A stretch of 64,000 nt of DNA, from the NCBI RefSeq assembly GCF_000350485.1, contig NZ_AORV01000031.1, forward strand, positions 124,001 to 188,000, given 5' to 3'. The DNA comes from Ruminiclostridium cellobioparum subsp. termitidis CT1112. GTDB lineage: Bacteria; Bacillota; Clostridia; Acetivibrionales; DSM-1351. The translations under genes were made by a program, and so were the position numbers. Below the pieces are notes generated by a model that saw only the letters and a list, made by a program, of their open reading frames with translations, did no database searches and was not told the DNA's origin. Numbering within the stretch: position 1 is the first letter of the stretch; each line of letters begins with the position of its first letter. Positions 45,142 to 54,754 of the stretch are shown here, one piece after another.

Positions 45142-45453
45142 ATTAACCTCCTAGTTTTTCTCGCTTTTCCCGTTTTCCGCTTTAATTTAACGCGTTGTGC
45201 TAATTAATTAAATTATGTACTTTATAATTATTTGCCATAACTGTTGCTGCAATCAGCTTAACCGTCGTGCCGGTTAAATTGGTTCCCGGCTTTGCAGTTA
45301 AAGGAGTTATTCTAATTATACAGGTACAGTTACACAACTTCAAGCAATGGACGGCACGGTAAAGTGCCTGCTGATATTTGCTGGTGAACAGCAGATATTA
45401 TTTTAAGCAAGCGCTTCGTGTGCAATCCAATTGATTGAAAAGGGAAACTCATG
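45142..45453. other. 312-base gap with repeat-like and operator-like sequence
   Basis: TTAACGCGTTGTGCT (45187-45201) is nearly identical to the ends of the fold-back element at 24423-24779, and AACCG-TCGTGC-CGGTT lies near 45260. A palindrome AAGCGCTT (45409-45416), a LacI/CcpA-type half-site core, is close to the end of the permease operon. The hairpin ATATTTGCTG / CAGCAGATAT (45374-45399) could be its terminator. No gene is seen. Confidence 0.5.
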
Positions 45454-46308
45454 TCAGCCCTTGACGGCTCCAACCACCAGGCTGTCCTGTACCTTCTTGC
45501 TCATGAATGCATATATGATCAGGGTTGGGATTGTTGCAACCATGAGACCTGCGCCTATGGGGCCCCAATCGGTGGTGTACTGGCCGGCCAGAGACTGGAT
45601 ACCGACTGTCAGGGTTTTGAACCGGACATCACTGATAAACACCACTGCAAACATCAATTCATTCCAGGCCTGCAGAAAAGTGAATATGGTAACTGTTGCC
45701 ATGGCCGGTCTCATCAGCGGCATTATTATGCTGAAGAATATCCTGTATATGCTGCAGCCGTCAATACACGCGGCCTCCTCCAGCTCTCTGGGCAGGGACG
45801 TCATAAAACCGGAAAATATAAGTATGGCCATAGGTATTGCAAAGGCTGAATAAGGTATGATCAAAGCCCAATAGGAATTGACCATTTTCAGATTTCTCAG
45901 CATGACGAATATGGGAAGCAGAGCCGAATGGAGGGGGACAGTGAGCCCAAGGATAAAAAAGGAATTCATTTGTTTTCTTATCTTAAATACCATCCTGGTC
46001 AGTGCATAGGAGGCCATGACGGAAAATATTACCGTAAACAGAATTGTGGCAGCCGTGACTATTACACTGTTTATAAAATAATGCCCTACATTACCGCCCA
46101 AAAGTGCATTGCTGTAATTGGACCAGAGCCATTTGGTGGGAATGCCCAGGGGATTTCCTCCGAATATTTCCGAGTTGTCCTTTAAGGAAAAGGTAAACAT
46201 CCAGTACAGCGGAAACAGCTGTATAAATGCTACCACAATGAGGGCGGCATACATAAGTATACTTGATATGGACCGTTTGGAACTGCTCACCGTTGTATGT
46301 CTGCTCAT
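45454..46308 (-). CDS. Sugar ABC transporter permease (MalG/CUT1-like)
   Basis: 284 residues from the ATG at 46308, behind GGGAGGG; longer starts have no site. Six helices, EAA loop ELEEAACIDGCSIYRIFFSIIMPL, and the closing VVGAVKG. It overlaps the preceding permease gene by four bases (ATGA), so both are made together. It is the second CUT1 importer of the window, with no ATPase gene nearby. Confidence 0.93.
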   Translation of the reverse strand: MSRHTTVSSSKRSISSILMYAALIVVAFIQLFPLYWMFTFSLKDNSEIFGGNPLGIPTKWLWSNYSNALLGGNVGHYFINSVIVTAATILFTVIFSVMASYALTRMVFKIRKQMNSFFILGLTVPLHSALLPIFVMLRNLKMVNSYWALIIPYSAFAIPMAILIFSGFMTSLPRELEEAACIDGCSIYRIFFSIIMPLMRPAMATVTIFTFLQAWNELMFAVVFISDVRFKTLTVGIQSLAGQYTTDWGPIGAGLMVATIPTLIIYAFMSKKVQDSLVVGAVKG

Positions 46309-47198
46309 CTTTTTGCACCCTCCCTTTCTCTGAACAGGAAACCCACCAGGATTGACAGTACAAAGCATTCAAGGATAACAAATATAGCCATTGCACTTCC
46401 GTATCCGTATTGGTTTCCTTTAAATATGGTACTGACCATATACGTACCTATAACCTCACTTGCGTGGACAGGGCCCCCGCCGGTCAAAACATATACAAGA
46501 TCAAATACCTTAAGCGCTCCTGTTACTGCAAATATTACAGAGACATTGAGTACAGGCTTCAGCATAGGTATGGTTATTTTCAATGATGTATTCCACCAGG
46601 AAGAGCCGTCTATTACCGCAGCTTCAAAAACATCGGTGGAAATGGATTTAATACCTGCGTACATCAGCAGCATATGATAGCCAATATACTGCCATATTAT
46701 AGGAATAAAAGTAGCGCCCAGTGCATTTTTGGTATCTCCCAGCCATTCCTGAGCCCAGGAATCAAGGCCTATTGAACGCAATAACAAATTCAGGATACCG
46801 TAGTCATAATTATATATTTTCATCCACAGCTGACCTATAACAACTGTGGAAATAATAACCGGTACAAAATAGACAGTCACAAAGCTTTTTTCAAATTTGA
46901 CACCCTTTGCCAGAACAAGAGCTAAAAGCAGTGAAATGGGGAGCTGGATAAATACCGACGCAACTGCCAAAATCAGCGAATTAACAGCCGCTTTAACAAA
47001 TATGGGATCAGAAATGAGTCCCTTATAGTTGGCCAGCCCAATAAAGGTACCTTTACCGAATCCGGACCAATCCTGCATGCTATAGTATAATGACATAATT
47101 ATCGGTACTATAATAACGGCTATAAACATAACCATGGCCGGAAACAGGAAAAATACTATGGCTTTCTTATTATTCAATACCCTATCCACAAAACTCAC
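46305..47198 (-). CDS. Sugar ABC transporter permease (MalF/CUT1-like)
   Basis: 297 residues. The start MSFVDRVLNNKKAIVFFLFPAM gives the usual first helix; six helices in all, EAA loop TDVFEAAVIDGSSWWNTSLKITIPML. It partners the following permease and the SBP encoded upstream, separated from the SBP gene by an intercistronic hairpin. Confidence 0.93.
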   Translation of the reverse strand: MSFVDRVLNNKKAIVFFLFPAMVMFIAVIIVPIIMSLYYSMQDWSGFGKGTFIGLANYKGLISDPIFVKAAVNSLILAVASVFIQLPISLLLALVLAKGVKFEKSFVTVYFVPVIISTVVIGQLWMKIYNYDYGILNLLLRSIGLDSWAQEWLGDTKNALGATFIPIIWQYIGYHMLLMYAGIKSISTDVFEAAVIDGSSWWNTSLKITIPMLKPVLNVSVIFAVTGALKVFDLVYVLTGGGPVHASEVIGTYMVSTIFKGNQYGYGSAMAIFVILECFVLSILVGFLFREREGAKR

Positions 47199-47268
47199 TT
47201 CCTTCTTTTATTAGTTTTTATTAGCTTAATTATTACTCTAATCTTTATTACATTTTTCATAAGTATTT

Positions 47269-47318
47269 GGCGTCCATTTGCTACCGGTGAATTACCAAAT
47301 AAGTATCAAATGGACGCC
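47269..47318 (-). promoter_or_regulatory. Intercistronic hairpin between SBP and permease genes
   Basis: Perfect 12-bp arms GGCGTCCATTTG / CAAATGGACGCC with a 26-base loop and no T-run. It probably protects the SBP mRNA 3' end or partly stops transcription before the permeases, as in the first importer operon. Confidence 0.75.
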
Positions 47319-47340
47319 AGGTATATAATTTCAGTATCTG

Positions 47341-48675
47341 TTATTTACCGTATATTGACTGCAAGCTGTCTACAAACTGTTCCGGTGTTTTTGCTCCCAT
47401 GAACAATTCCTGCAGAGCATTCAGATAAGTTTCAGTATCCTTGCCTGCAAGGAGGGTATCCCACCAGATTGTAAAGCCTTCTGCATCTTTTGTAAGATCA
47501 ACAACCTTTACAAGTGTGGCAGGCAATTTGCTTTTATCAACGTCCTCAGCCTTCCAGGCAGGCATTGCGGCACCAGCCAGGTAGGATTCCTTTGAAAAGT
47601 TTTCCGCAAAATACATCTGGAATTTAACAGCCTCATCCTTGTTCTTTGTGTTGGCACTGACCATTACCGCGTCAACCGCTCCGCCTGTAAACTGCTTTGC
47701 ATTTCCCTTTCCGTCGGGTATTGCCGGGAAGGAGATGACTCCGATTTTGCCGGCAACCTTGGAATCCTTGGCATCAGCCTTACCTGCCGCCCAGCTGCCT
47801 TTGAACATCATTGGTATTTTTCCGTCATAGAAGGGCACTTCAGCTTCATCGTTGGATATTCCGGCCGCACCCTTTGAGAATGCACCTGCATCTACGAGTT
47901 CCTTAAATCTCTTAGCCGCATTCAGGAATTCCGGATCTTTAAATGAACCTTCCTTTGTAAGGGTTTTAACTATTTTTTCAGGTCCTGCCGCTCTTAATGC
48001 CATAACGTCAAAGTACATCGCTATGGTCCATTTATCTTTTCCGGATACGGCCATAGGAGTTATTCCCTTCGCCTTGAAAGCTTTGATGGCTGTGAGCAGT
48101 TCATCATAAGTGGCCGGAAGTTTCACGTTGTTCTTATCAAACAGCTCGGTGTTCACGAATAAAGCTCCCGCCGCAAGGAAGAAAGGCATTCCATATATTT
48201 TATCGTTGTAAGTCAGGTTGTTGAAGGCACCGTTAACCAGTTTGCCCTTGGTTTCAGCCGTAATGTAATCATCTATAGCCAAAACTGAATTTGAATCAAT
48301 AAATGGCTTTGAGAAGCCTCCGCCCCAGGTTGAGAAAAGGTCAGGCAGTTCATTGGCCGCTGCCATGGCCTTTATCTTTGTCTTGTAGGCTTCATTTTCG
48401 TTTGTGTCAACTGTTATCCTTACATTTGTATTAGCCTTCTGGTAATCATCGATTACCTTTTTAGCAGCAGGCATAAAAGGATCCGTTGCTCCGCCCCAGA
48501 TATGGCTGAACTTCAATTCAACCTGCTTTCCGGCACCAGCATTGGTATTTCCGGCATTTGTATTGGTGGCAGTACCGGTGTTGTCCCCGGCAGGTTTCCC
48601 ACAAGCTGTCATACCAACCGCCAAAGCTCCTGCAAGTATAAATGCCATTCCTCTTTTTACTAGCATTTTGTTCAT
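47341..48675 (-). CDS. Extracellular sugar-binding lipoprotein (CUT1)
   Basis: 444 residues. Signal peptide with lipobox VGMTAC, Cys25 lipidated, then an Asn/Thr/Gly-rich linker (about 29-48). SBP domain: VELKFSHIWGGATDPFMPAAKKVIDDY, LPDLFSTWGGG and the tail FMGAKTPEQFVDSLQSIYG. It is transcribed divergently from the YesM-like kinase at 48905. AGGAGG precedes the start. The ligand is unknown, and the sequence differs clearly from that of the first SBP. Confidence 0.94.
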   Translation of the reverse strand: MNKMLVKRGMAFILAGALAVGMTACGKPAGDNTGTATNTNAGNTNAGAGKQVELKFSHIWGGATDPFMPAAKKVIDDYQKANTNVRITVDTNENEAYKTKIKAMAAANELPDLFSTWGGGFSKPFIDSNSVLAIDDYITAETKGKLVNGAFNNLTYNDKIYGMPFFLAAGALFVNTELFDKNNVKLPATYDELLTAIKAFKAKGITPMAVSGKDKWTIAMYFDVMALRAAGPEKIVKTLTKEGSFKDPEFLNAAKRFKELVDAGAFSKGAAGISNDEAEVPFYDGKIPMMFKGSWAAGKADAKDSKVAGKIGVISFPAIPDGKGNAKQFTGGAVDAVMVSANTKNKDEAVKFQMYFAENFSKESYLAGAAMPAWKAEDVDKSKLPATLVKVVDLTKDAEGFTIWWDTLLAGKDTETYLNALQELFMGAKTPEQFVDSLQSIYGK

Positions 48676-48904
48676 GGTTATTCCTCCTTGAAATAATTGT
48701 TACGCTTAATGATACTAGGTAATTATGCCTAAAGTAAACGTAAAATGGTTACCTTTCATTGTGCAATATTATTACTTTTAATTAACCTTTTCACAAATAT
48801 TTTTATAAAACTCCTCTAAAAAAGGCAAACTAATTTTATTGAATCTTATGGTATAATAGCAACATTATACAAAATTATTATTCGCAAAATACACGGAGTT
48901 ATTA
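48676..48904. promoter_or_regulatory. Divergent promoter region for the second importer and its sensor pair
   Basis: TATAAT at 48852-48857 (plus) fits the kinase promoter with a poor -35. AGGTAA (48718 area) and TTACCT (48750 area) form an imperfect inverted pair that may be a regulator site. 229 bases in all. Confidence 0.45.
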
Positions 48905-50674
48905 ATGAAACCTATTATGAATATTATGGAAAAAATAAAGTCTGCCTTTATGGATTTTTCTATCCGGCGTAAAATGCTTTCAATATTTATGGCATTTATG
49001 CTTTTTTATATTGGAATCAGCATAATAATTTATATACAGATCATTAACAATGAAACCGTCAGCCAGGTAAAACAGCGCTCTCATGAAACCACCGAGCTTA
49101 TCAGAAAAAATATTGACACATTGATAGGCAGTGCCAACAACGTATCAAAAATCCTTACAACAAATTCCCTTGTCAGGACTTATCTGCATACGCAGGACCC
49201 GGGGCTGGCTCTGACAAAAAGCGTTAATGAGTTTTTGACAAGTATTCATATCACCTCCCCGAATATCGATTCCATTTACGTTTATGATTTTCACGGCTCA
49301 TCGCTGAAAACTACAAAATTTCTTACCGTTTCAACAGTGGAGGATGTACGGCTGGCGCCCTGGTTCAATGAGCTTAAGACTCTCAACGGAGGCTATAAAA
49401 TAAGCATCAACGCCGATAATACACTCAAAACGACCTCCGGCAAGAACCTGGTATCTGTTATGAGGATATTGAATGATCTGGACAGTATAACTCCCATAGG
49501 TGTCCTGGTACTGAACATTTCAGAGGACAGCGTTTTCGACATTGTCAAGGAGACCACCAAAAGCGGCTCCTCCACTTTTATCCTCCTGGATAAAAACAAC
49601 AGTCCGGTTATCAAGGATGATCCCGGTTATCCTGTTTACTTGAAGTATTCGCGTGACATGAAGGGCTCCGAAAGCATCGAGACGGTAAATAATCAAAAAA
49701 GCTATATCTACACGCTGGGTCTGGAGGACATAGGCTGGAGGATAATCAGTTTTTCCAGCCTGTCATTTACTTCACCCGAAATTAAAACCCTGAATGTCGT
49801 CTACATGGTTTTTATAGTTGTGACCCTCTTATTGTTTATTCTGGCGGCACTGTTTACTTCCGGGCTCATTACCGCGCCCATTCAAAAGCTGATCAAATCC
49901 ATGCAGGGAGTTGCAAACGGCGTCTTCAAAAGGGTCAGCTATAACACGGGGAATGATGAGATAGGCGAATTGAAAAACAATTACAACCTGATGATAATGC
50001 ACATTAACGATCTTATTATCAGGCTGGTGGATGAGGAAAAACAAAAGCGCCGTTTCGAACTGGATGTGCTCAACGAACAAATAAAACCGCATTTTCTGTA
50101 TAATACTCTCGATAATATTGCCTTTCTGGCCCTGCAAAACAATAACAATACGCTGTACGAAGCCGTCAACGCTCTGGGAAGCTATTGCAGGATCAGTCTG
50201 AGCAAAGGTTCCGAGACCATCAGCCTGGCTGACGAAATAAGGCTTATCAGAAACTATCTGGCCCTCCAGAAGCTGCGGTACGGCGATATGATAAACGATG
50301 AATACAAGGTGGAGGATAACACTCTCAATATAAAAATTTTAAAAAACATTTTGCAGCCCCTGGTTGAGAATTCCATTTACCACGGCATCAGGCCCAGCGG
50401 TGAACCCGGCCTGATAACTGTATCCGCCAGCCTGGCTGCGGGTTACCTTTTCCTTTCAGTCCAAGATAACGGGCTTGGTATGGATGAGGACGAAATAAAC
50501 TCCATATCCGATGAAAATCTGGCCAGAAATCAGTCAAGTTTTGGCCTCCGGGGAACGATACAGCGTCTTAAAATCCATTATGGAACAAATGATATATACA
50601 AGGTTGAGAGTAAAAAATATGAGGGTACAAAAATAATTTTGAAAATTCCTGTGGAGGTGGGCAGTCATGAATAA
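48905..50674 (+). CDS. YesM-type sensor histidine kinase
   Basis: 589 residues. Membrane helices near 22-46 and 298-322 around a Cache-like extracellular domain; HAMP; His_kinase with NEQIKPHFLYNTLDNIAF (His near 396); HATPase with VENSIYHGI, DNGLGMDEDE and GLRGTIQRL. GGAG six bases before the ATG. It overlaps the response-regulator gene by eight bases. It is divergent from the second SBP gene, so it very likely controls that importer. Confidence 0.94.
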   Translation: MKPIMNIMEKIKSAFMDFSIRRKMLSIFMAFMLFYIGISIIIYIQIINNETVSQVKQRSHETTELIRKNIDTLIGSANNVSKILTTNSLVRTYLHTQDPGLALTKSVNEFLTSIHITSPNIDSIYVYDFHGSSLKTTKFLTVSTVEDVRLAPWFNELKTLNGGYKISINADNTLKTTSGKNLVSVMRILNDLDSITPIGVLVLNISEDSVFDIVKETTKSGSSTFILLDKNNSPVIKDDPGYPVYLKYSRDMKGSESIETVNNQKSYIYTLGLEDIGWRIISFSSLSFTSPEIKTLNVVYMVFIVVTLLLFILAALFTSGLITAPIQKLIKSMQGVANGVFKRVSYNTGNDEIGELKNNYNLMIMHINDLIIRLVDEEKQKRRFELDVLNEQIKPHFLYNTLDNIAFLALQNNNNTLYEAVNALGSYCRISLSKGSETISLADEIRLIRNYLALQKLRYGDMINDEYKVEDNTLNIKILKNILQPLVENSIYHGIRPSGEPGLITVSASLAAGYLFLSVQDNGLGMDEDEINSISDENLARNQSSFGLRGTIQRLKIHYGTNDIYKVESKKYEGTKIILKIPVEVGSHE

Positions 50675-52271
50675 CAGAGCTTTAAAAGTACTTATTGTGG
50701 ACGATGAAAGCAACACCAGAAGTCTTGTACGTATGTCCATAGACTGGGAGGGGCTGGGCCTTCAGGCCATCGGCGATGCCACCAGCGGTCTTGAAGCACT
50801 GGATATTATAGACAGTGAATTACCCGACATAATAATTACAGACATCCAAATGCCGTACATGGACGGACTGGCCCTGAGCAAGGCTGTAAAGGAAATGCAT
50901 CCGGATATGGCCATAGTCATACTAACTGCCCATGACGAGTTTTCATATGCACAAAGTGCTGTTTCAATAGGCGTTTCAGACTTCATACTAAAACCCATTG
51001 ATAAGGCACTGCTCAATGAAACTCTTTCAAGGCTGGCCGGCAGGATTAATTCACACAGACTCAGGCTGGGTGAGCTGGAGCTGTCACACCAGTATTTCAA
51101 GAATAATATCGGTGTCTTTCAAAACAAAGTTTTAAATGATCTCATATCCCCCAACAGACCCGGCTTTACTTTTGAGCCGGGGGAATTCGAGATGGTTGAA
51201 CTGGATTTTGATTCCGAATATAATACCTGCCAGATTGCACTTATTAATATTGCCATGGAAAAAAACAGATATTCCAACCTGGAAAGACAGGTTCTGCTCC
51301 AAAACTGCTGTTCCCACATTAAAAACAATTATTGTCCGTCGGGCAGGGCTTATGTTTTTACAGATGTAAACGGCAATATAGTCTTACTTGGCAATGACAG
51401 AAATATCTCTCTTAACGATATTTCCGAATATGCTGCGGCATATTTTAAGGAACAGCTTTCCACAGTTGTATACTGCGGAATAGGAAGAGCCGTAACAGGT
51501 ATCGAAAATGTGCACATTTCTTACAATCAGGCTCTCAATGCCCTGAATACGTGTTATATCACCGGGGAGGAAATAACCTATGCCGACGTGCAGGTCACAG
51601 GGTATGAAAGCAAAATATTCAACAACAGTTCCTCCATCGAAAATATGAAGCTGGCCATCAAGTCCGGTATGACAGATCGGGCGGCACATTATACCAAAGA
51701 ATTGCTTTATAACTATGCCAAGGAAAATATCAATGACCTGGACGGCGTAAAAATAACTGCCATAAACATCAGTACTTATATCAAGGAGCTGCTGAACGAG
51801 ATGAAAATTTCATATATGGCCGACCTGTCGCTTTCAGGTGAGATGGTCCTGGGCATATTTAAATACGATAAATATTCAGACATAGAAAATGCCGTAACCG
51901 CCATGGTTCAAAAGGCCTGCGAGCTTATTAACGAAGCTCTGAGCAGTAAAAACAACTCCATGGTGTCCGAGATAAAAAATTATATTGATGAAAATTTCAG
52001 CAATTATGATCTGAATCTTAAGCTGGTTGCAGATAAATTTTATCTCAACTCAAGTTATTTAAGCAGAATTTTTAAAAAGGGTACAGGAGTGTCCTTCTCA
52101 GAATATCTTATAAAAATACGGATGGAAAAAGCCATTTCCCTGCTTAAAATTCAGGATTACAAGGCATATCAGCTGGCGCAGTTCGTGGGAATACCCGATC
52201 CGAACTATTTTGTAAAATGCTTTAAAAAAATTGTTGGAATTCCTTTTGCAGAATACAAATTGAAGAAATAG
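50667..52271 (+). CDS. YesN-type response regulator with AraC domain
   Basis: 534 residues. Receiver with Asp59 in IIITDIQMPYMDG and TAHDEF; connector of about 300 residues; AraC DNA-binding domain (about 430-532) with LKLVADKFYLNSSYLSRIFKKGTGV and FVGIPDPNYFVKCFKKIVGIP. GTGGAGGTG stands in the kinase end before its ATG. The probable target is the divergent SBP-permease promoter. Confidence 0.94.
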   Translation: MNNRALKVLIVDDESNTRSLVRMSIDWEGLGLQAIGDATSGLEALDIIDSELPDIIITDIQMPYMDGLALSKAVKEMHPDMAIVILTAHDEFSYAQSAVSIGVSDFILKPIDKALLNETLSRLAGRINSHRLRLGELELSHQYFKNNIGVFQNKVLNDLISPNRPGFTFEPGEFEMVELDFDSEYNTCQIALINIAMEKNRYSNLERQVLLQNCCSHIKNNYCPSGRAYVFTDVNGNIVLLGNDRNISLNDISEYAAAYFKEQLSTVVYCGIGRAVTGIENVHISYNQALNALNTCYITGEEITYADVQVTGYESKIFNNSSSIENMKLAIKSGMTDRAAHYTKELLYNYAKENINDLDGVKITAINISTYIKELLNEMKISYMADLSLSGEMVLGIFKYDKYSDIENAVTAMVQKACELINEALSSKNNSMVSEIKNYIDENFSNYDLNLKLVADKFYLNSSYLSRIFKKGTGVSFSEYLIKIRMEKAISLLKIQDYKAYQLAQFVGIPDPNYFVKCFKKIVGIPFAEYKLKK

Positions 52272-52351
52272 TCCCTTAAAGGTCAGGTCAGCAGGTATTT
52301 GAGCCTTTGAAAATTGAATAACTTTTTAATTTTTGGGCCATGTTAATACAT

Positions 52352-52426
52352 ATTGATTGCACATGTATCGATTACATATGTATTAATTGCATATGCATTG
52401 ATTACCTAGACATTGATTACACAGGT
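52352..52426. repeat. Five tandem 15-bp repeats before the zinc-ribbon gene
   Basis: Units beginning ATTGATT / ATCGATT / ATTAATT / ATTGATT / ATTGATT, consensus ATTGATTRCAYATGT, end to end. Several contain ACATATGT or GCATATGC. They end 18 bases before the small gene's start and may be a regulator array or an unstable tandem repeat. Confidence 0.85.
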
Positions 52427-52443
52427 TAAGAGGGATTTATAAA

Positions 52444-52740
52444 ATGAATGATGAACAGCTTCTGGAATGCCCAAACTGTAAAGGCCATAATTTTCTAATA
52501 AAGTACGAAGCAACCTATGTCTACTCGTACAACATAGACTCTGATGCTCCCGGCTTTAAAAATACAGGGGAATTTCTTCCTTTTATGTTTGATAAAAGAG
52601 AGCAGAAAGACGCCCATCAGTACCTTGAGTGCAAAACGTGCGGTAACCAGTATCCCTGCTATCTCAACGAGTGGGACAACAAAACAGGAATCCTGAAACT
52701 TCAAAAAGCTGTCGGCCAGCCTACAAAAAATATTGGATAA
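52444..52740 (+). CDS. Small zinc-ribbon protein
   Basis: 98 residues. Two Cys pairs, CPNCKG near 9-12 and CKTCGN near 63-66, spaced as in zinc ribbons. The middle is aromatic and acidic (YEATYVYSYNID). No membrane helix. AAGAGGGA before the ATG. No family recognised; a nucleic-acid or protein-binding role is only inferred from the ribbon. It stands behind the tandem repeats and ahead of the orphan kinase. Confidence 0.75.
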   Translation: MNDEQLLECPNCKGHNFLIKYEATYVYSYNIDSDAPGFKNTGEFLPFMFDKREQKDAHQYLECKTCGNQYPCYLNEWDNKTGILKLQKAVGQPTKNIG

Positions 52741-52822
52741 ATTACCAATTAGTAGAGGAATTTGTATTATAATGTAGAACTCATAATTAAGTGTTCAAAT
52801 TTATTTTGAAGGAGACGCTATT

Positions 52823-54346
52823 ATGGGTATATATAATCTTCTTTGTAATGTACTTGTATTAAAGAATCCTAAAGAGCTGTACAAAAAGTATTCCAAAGAA
52901 ATAAATGAACAGATTCTCAGGCTTAACATTGTCAGGATTGTAAATATAATATGGGTTCTATTATTCGCAAACAGTATTCTGGTCCTGACCGATATTCTGA
53001 TTTTCAGAGGCAAATTGGCTGAGTCTGCCTATAAGAACGTGTTCTACCTGCATTTAAGCCTGTATCCCATCCTATTATTCTATCTTGCTTTATATCATAT
53101 AAAAATAAAAAACCTGAATAACTATAAATATATTAACCTGTCCATAAATATTGTCATGATCATTTGGTCTGAATTGATGTCCTTCAATGCCCAATTCATA
53201 CACAGCCAGATTTCGGCCTATCTGTTAACCCTGTTCTGCATGTCCGCCCTGCTCATTATGCCTCCTGCCCAAAGCCTTGTTCTATTCCCGTCCGCTTTCA
53301 TATCCCTGTTAATCGGCATGTTGATTACAGGTATCCCTGAAACGATACTTTACGGACATATAACCAATTCTTTCTTTATGGTTATAATTTCTTTATTTAT
53401 TTCCATCATAAGTTATTGGACATTTTGCGGACATGTCATAAACCAGCAGATTATTGCAGATAAAAATAAGGAAATTGACGCTCTTAACGAAGAACTTATC
53501 AGGAAGGTTCAGTCGCAAACCGACGAACTTGTTAAAATGAACTCAACACTTGAGCTTGAAAAACTCAGGATATCTTTATTTGCAAATATTTCTCATGAAT
53601 TCAAGACCCCTATTAACGTTATATTATCTGCCGAGCAGCTGCTGGAGTATAAACTCAAGGATGACCAGTCCCCCATTTCCGCTTCCTGCATGAAAAAATA
53701 CATGTCCTCAATAAAGCAGAACTGCTACAGACTAATTCGTCTTGTAACAAACATCATAGATATAAATACCATTGACTGCGGAAATATGAATCTGCAGCTT
53801 GACAACCAGGATATTGTCAAAGCCACCGAAGATATTGTCCTGTCTGTCGCAGGCCTCATTAAAAATAAGAATATTTCTCTGATATTCGATACCGAGATGG
53901 AAGAAAAAGTGATTGCAATTGATTTGGATAAAATAGAAAGAGTTATTTTGAATCTGCTTTCAAATGCCATGAAATTTACTTCTCCCGGAGGGTACATCAC
54001 CGTAAATATGTTCGAGCAGGATAATTATGTAGTAATATCGGTAAAAGATACGGGGATAGGGATACCTGAGGAGCTGCAATCTGCTATTTTTGACAGGCTG
54101 GTGCAGGTGGACAGATCCTTTACCAAGAGTTCAGAGGGAAGCGGTATAGGTTTGTCAATTTCTAAATCAATTATTGATATGCATAAGGGTATGATATACG
54201 TAAACAGCCGGGTTGGGGAGGGAAGTGAATTTATTGTGGAACTCCCCTCCTATACAATTGAGGGGGCAAAAGCAGAAGTAGCTGCCGTAGATGAACTGGG
54301 CAGAATTGAAAAAGTGAAAATCGAGTTCTCTGATATTTATTTATAA
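52823..54346 (+). CDS. Orphan membrane sensor histidine kinase
   Basis: 507 residues. About six hydrophobic helices in the first 210 residues, with no large extracellular loop, suggest sensing inside the membrane. Coiled-coil (ADKNKEIDALNEELIRKVQSQ) leads to HisKA: FANISHEFKTPIN (His near 257); HATPase with NLLSNAMKFT, DTGIGIPEEL and GSGIGLSIS. GAAGGAGAC before the start. No regulator is adjacent. TetR- and accessory-type genes follow, so its partner must be elsewhere. Confidence 0.93.
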   Translation: MGIYNLLCNVLVLKNPKELYKKYSKEINEQILRLNIVRIVNIIWVLLFANSILVLTDILIFRGKLAESAYKNVFYLHLSLYPILLFYLALYHIKIKNLNNYKYINLSINIVMIIWSELMSFNAQFIHSQISAYLLTLFCMSALLIMPPAQSLVLFPSAFISLLIGMLITGIPETILYGHITNSFFMVIISLFISIISYWTFCGHVINQQIIADKNKEIDALNEELIRKVQSQTDELVKMNSTLELEKLRISLFANISHEFKTPINVILSAEQLLEYKLKDDQSPISASCMKKYMSSIKQNCYRLIRLVTNIIDINTIDCGNMNLQLDNQDIVKATEDIVLSVAGLIKNKNISLIFDTEMEEKVIAIDLDKIERVILNLLSNAMKFTSPGGYITVNMFEQDNYVVISVKDTGIGIPEELQSAIFDRLVQVDRSFTKSSEGSGIGLSISKSIIDMHKGMIYVNSRVGEGSEFIVELPSYTIEGAKAEVAAVDELGRIEKVKIEFSDIYL

Positions 54347-54385
54347 AAATCACAATTTTACGTTTATAGTCCTTAACCGGCTACC

Positions 54386-54413
54386 TTGACATAATAATAC
54401 TGCAATATACAAT
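54386..54413 (+). promoter_or_regulatory. Sigma-A-type promoter before the TetR remnant
   Basis: TTGACA (54386-54391) and TACAAT (54408-54413) with a 16-base spacer. Confidence 0.65.
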
Positions 54414-54451
54414 CATACTAACAGTCTGTATTTTTGGTGAGGTGATAAAAT

Positions 54452-54739
54452 TTGGCACGTAATAAGTATCCAGAGATAACTGTAAACCGTATCCTTGATA
54501 CAGCAATGAAATTATTCATGACAAAAGGGTATGAACATACAACGGTTCAAGACATTATCAATGAATTGGGCAATTTAAGCAAAGGTGCAATTTATCATCA
54601 TTTTAAATCCAAAGAAGATATAATGGGTGCTATAAATGCCCGCATGTTAAATGATTTCGAGTCGTTATCCGTGAGTTTTCACGGGTGTTATGAAGAAAAT
54701 GCTAACAAAATAATATTTTCAGGATATTTGTTAGCATAG
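54452..54739 (+). pseudogene. TetR-family regulator, truncated after the DNA-binding domain
   Basis: 95 residues where TetR proteins have about 190. The first 60 are an intact helix-turn-helix (TVNRILDTAMKLF, TVQDIINELGNLSKGAIYHHFKSKED). The sequence loses TetR character near residue 70, and the TTG start has GAGGTGA. The ligand-binding domain is missing. The break lies close to the toxin-antitoxin module, suggesting an insertion or deletion there. A short DNA-binding protein may still be made. Confidence 0.75.
54699..54737 (-). terminator. Hairpin terminator after the toxin-antitoxin operon
   Basis: ATGCTAACAAA / TTTGTTAGCAT arms, then ATTTTCTT on the minus strand, just past the toxin stop. 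Confidence 0.65.
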
Positions 54740-54754
54740 TTTTGCATCGCCCAA

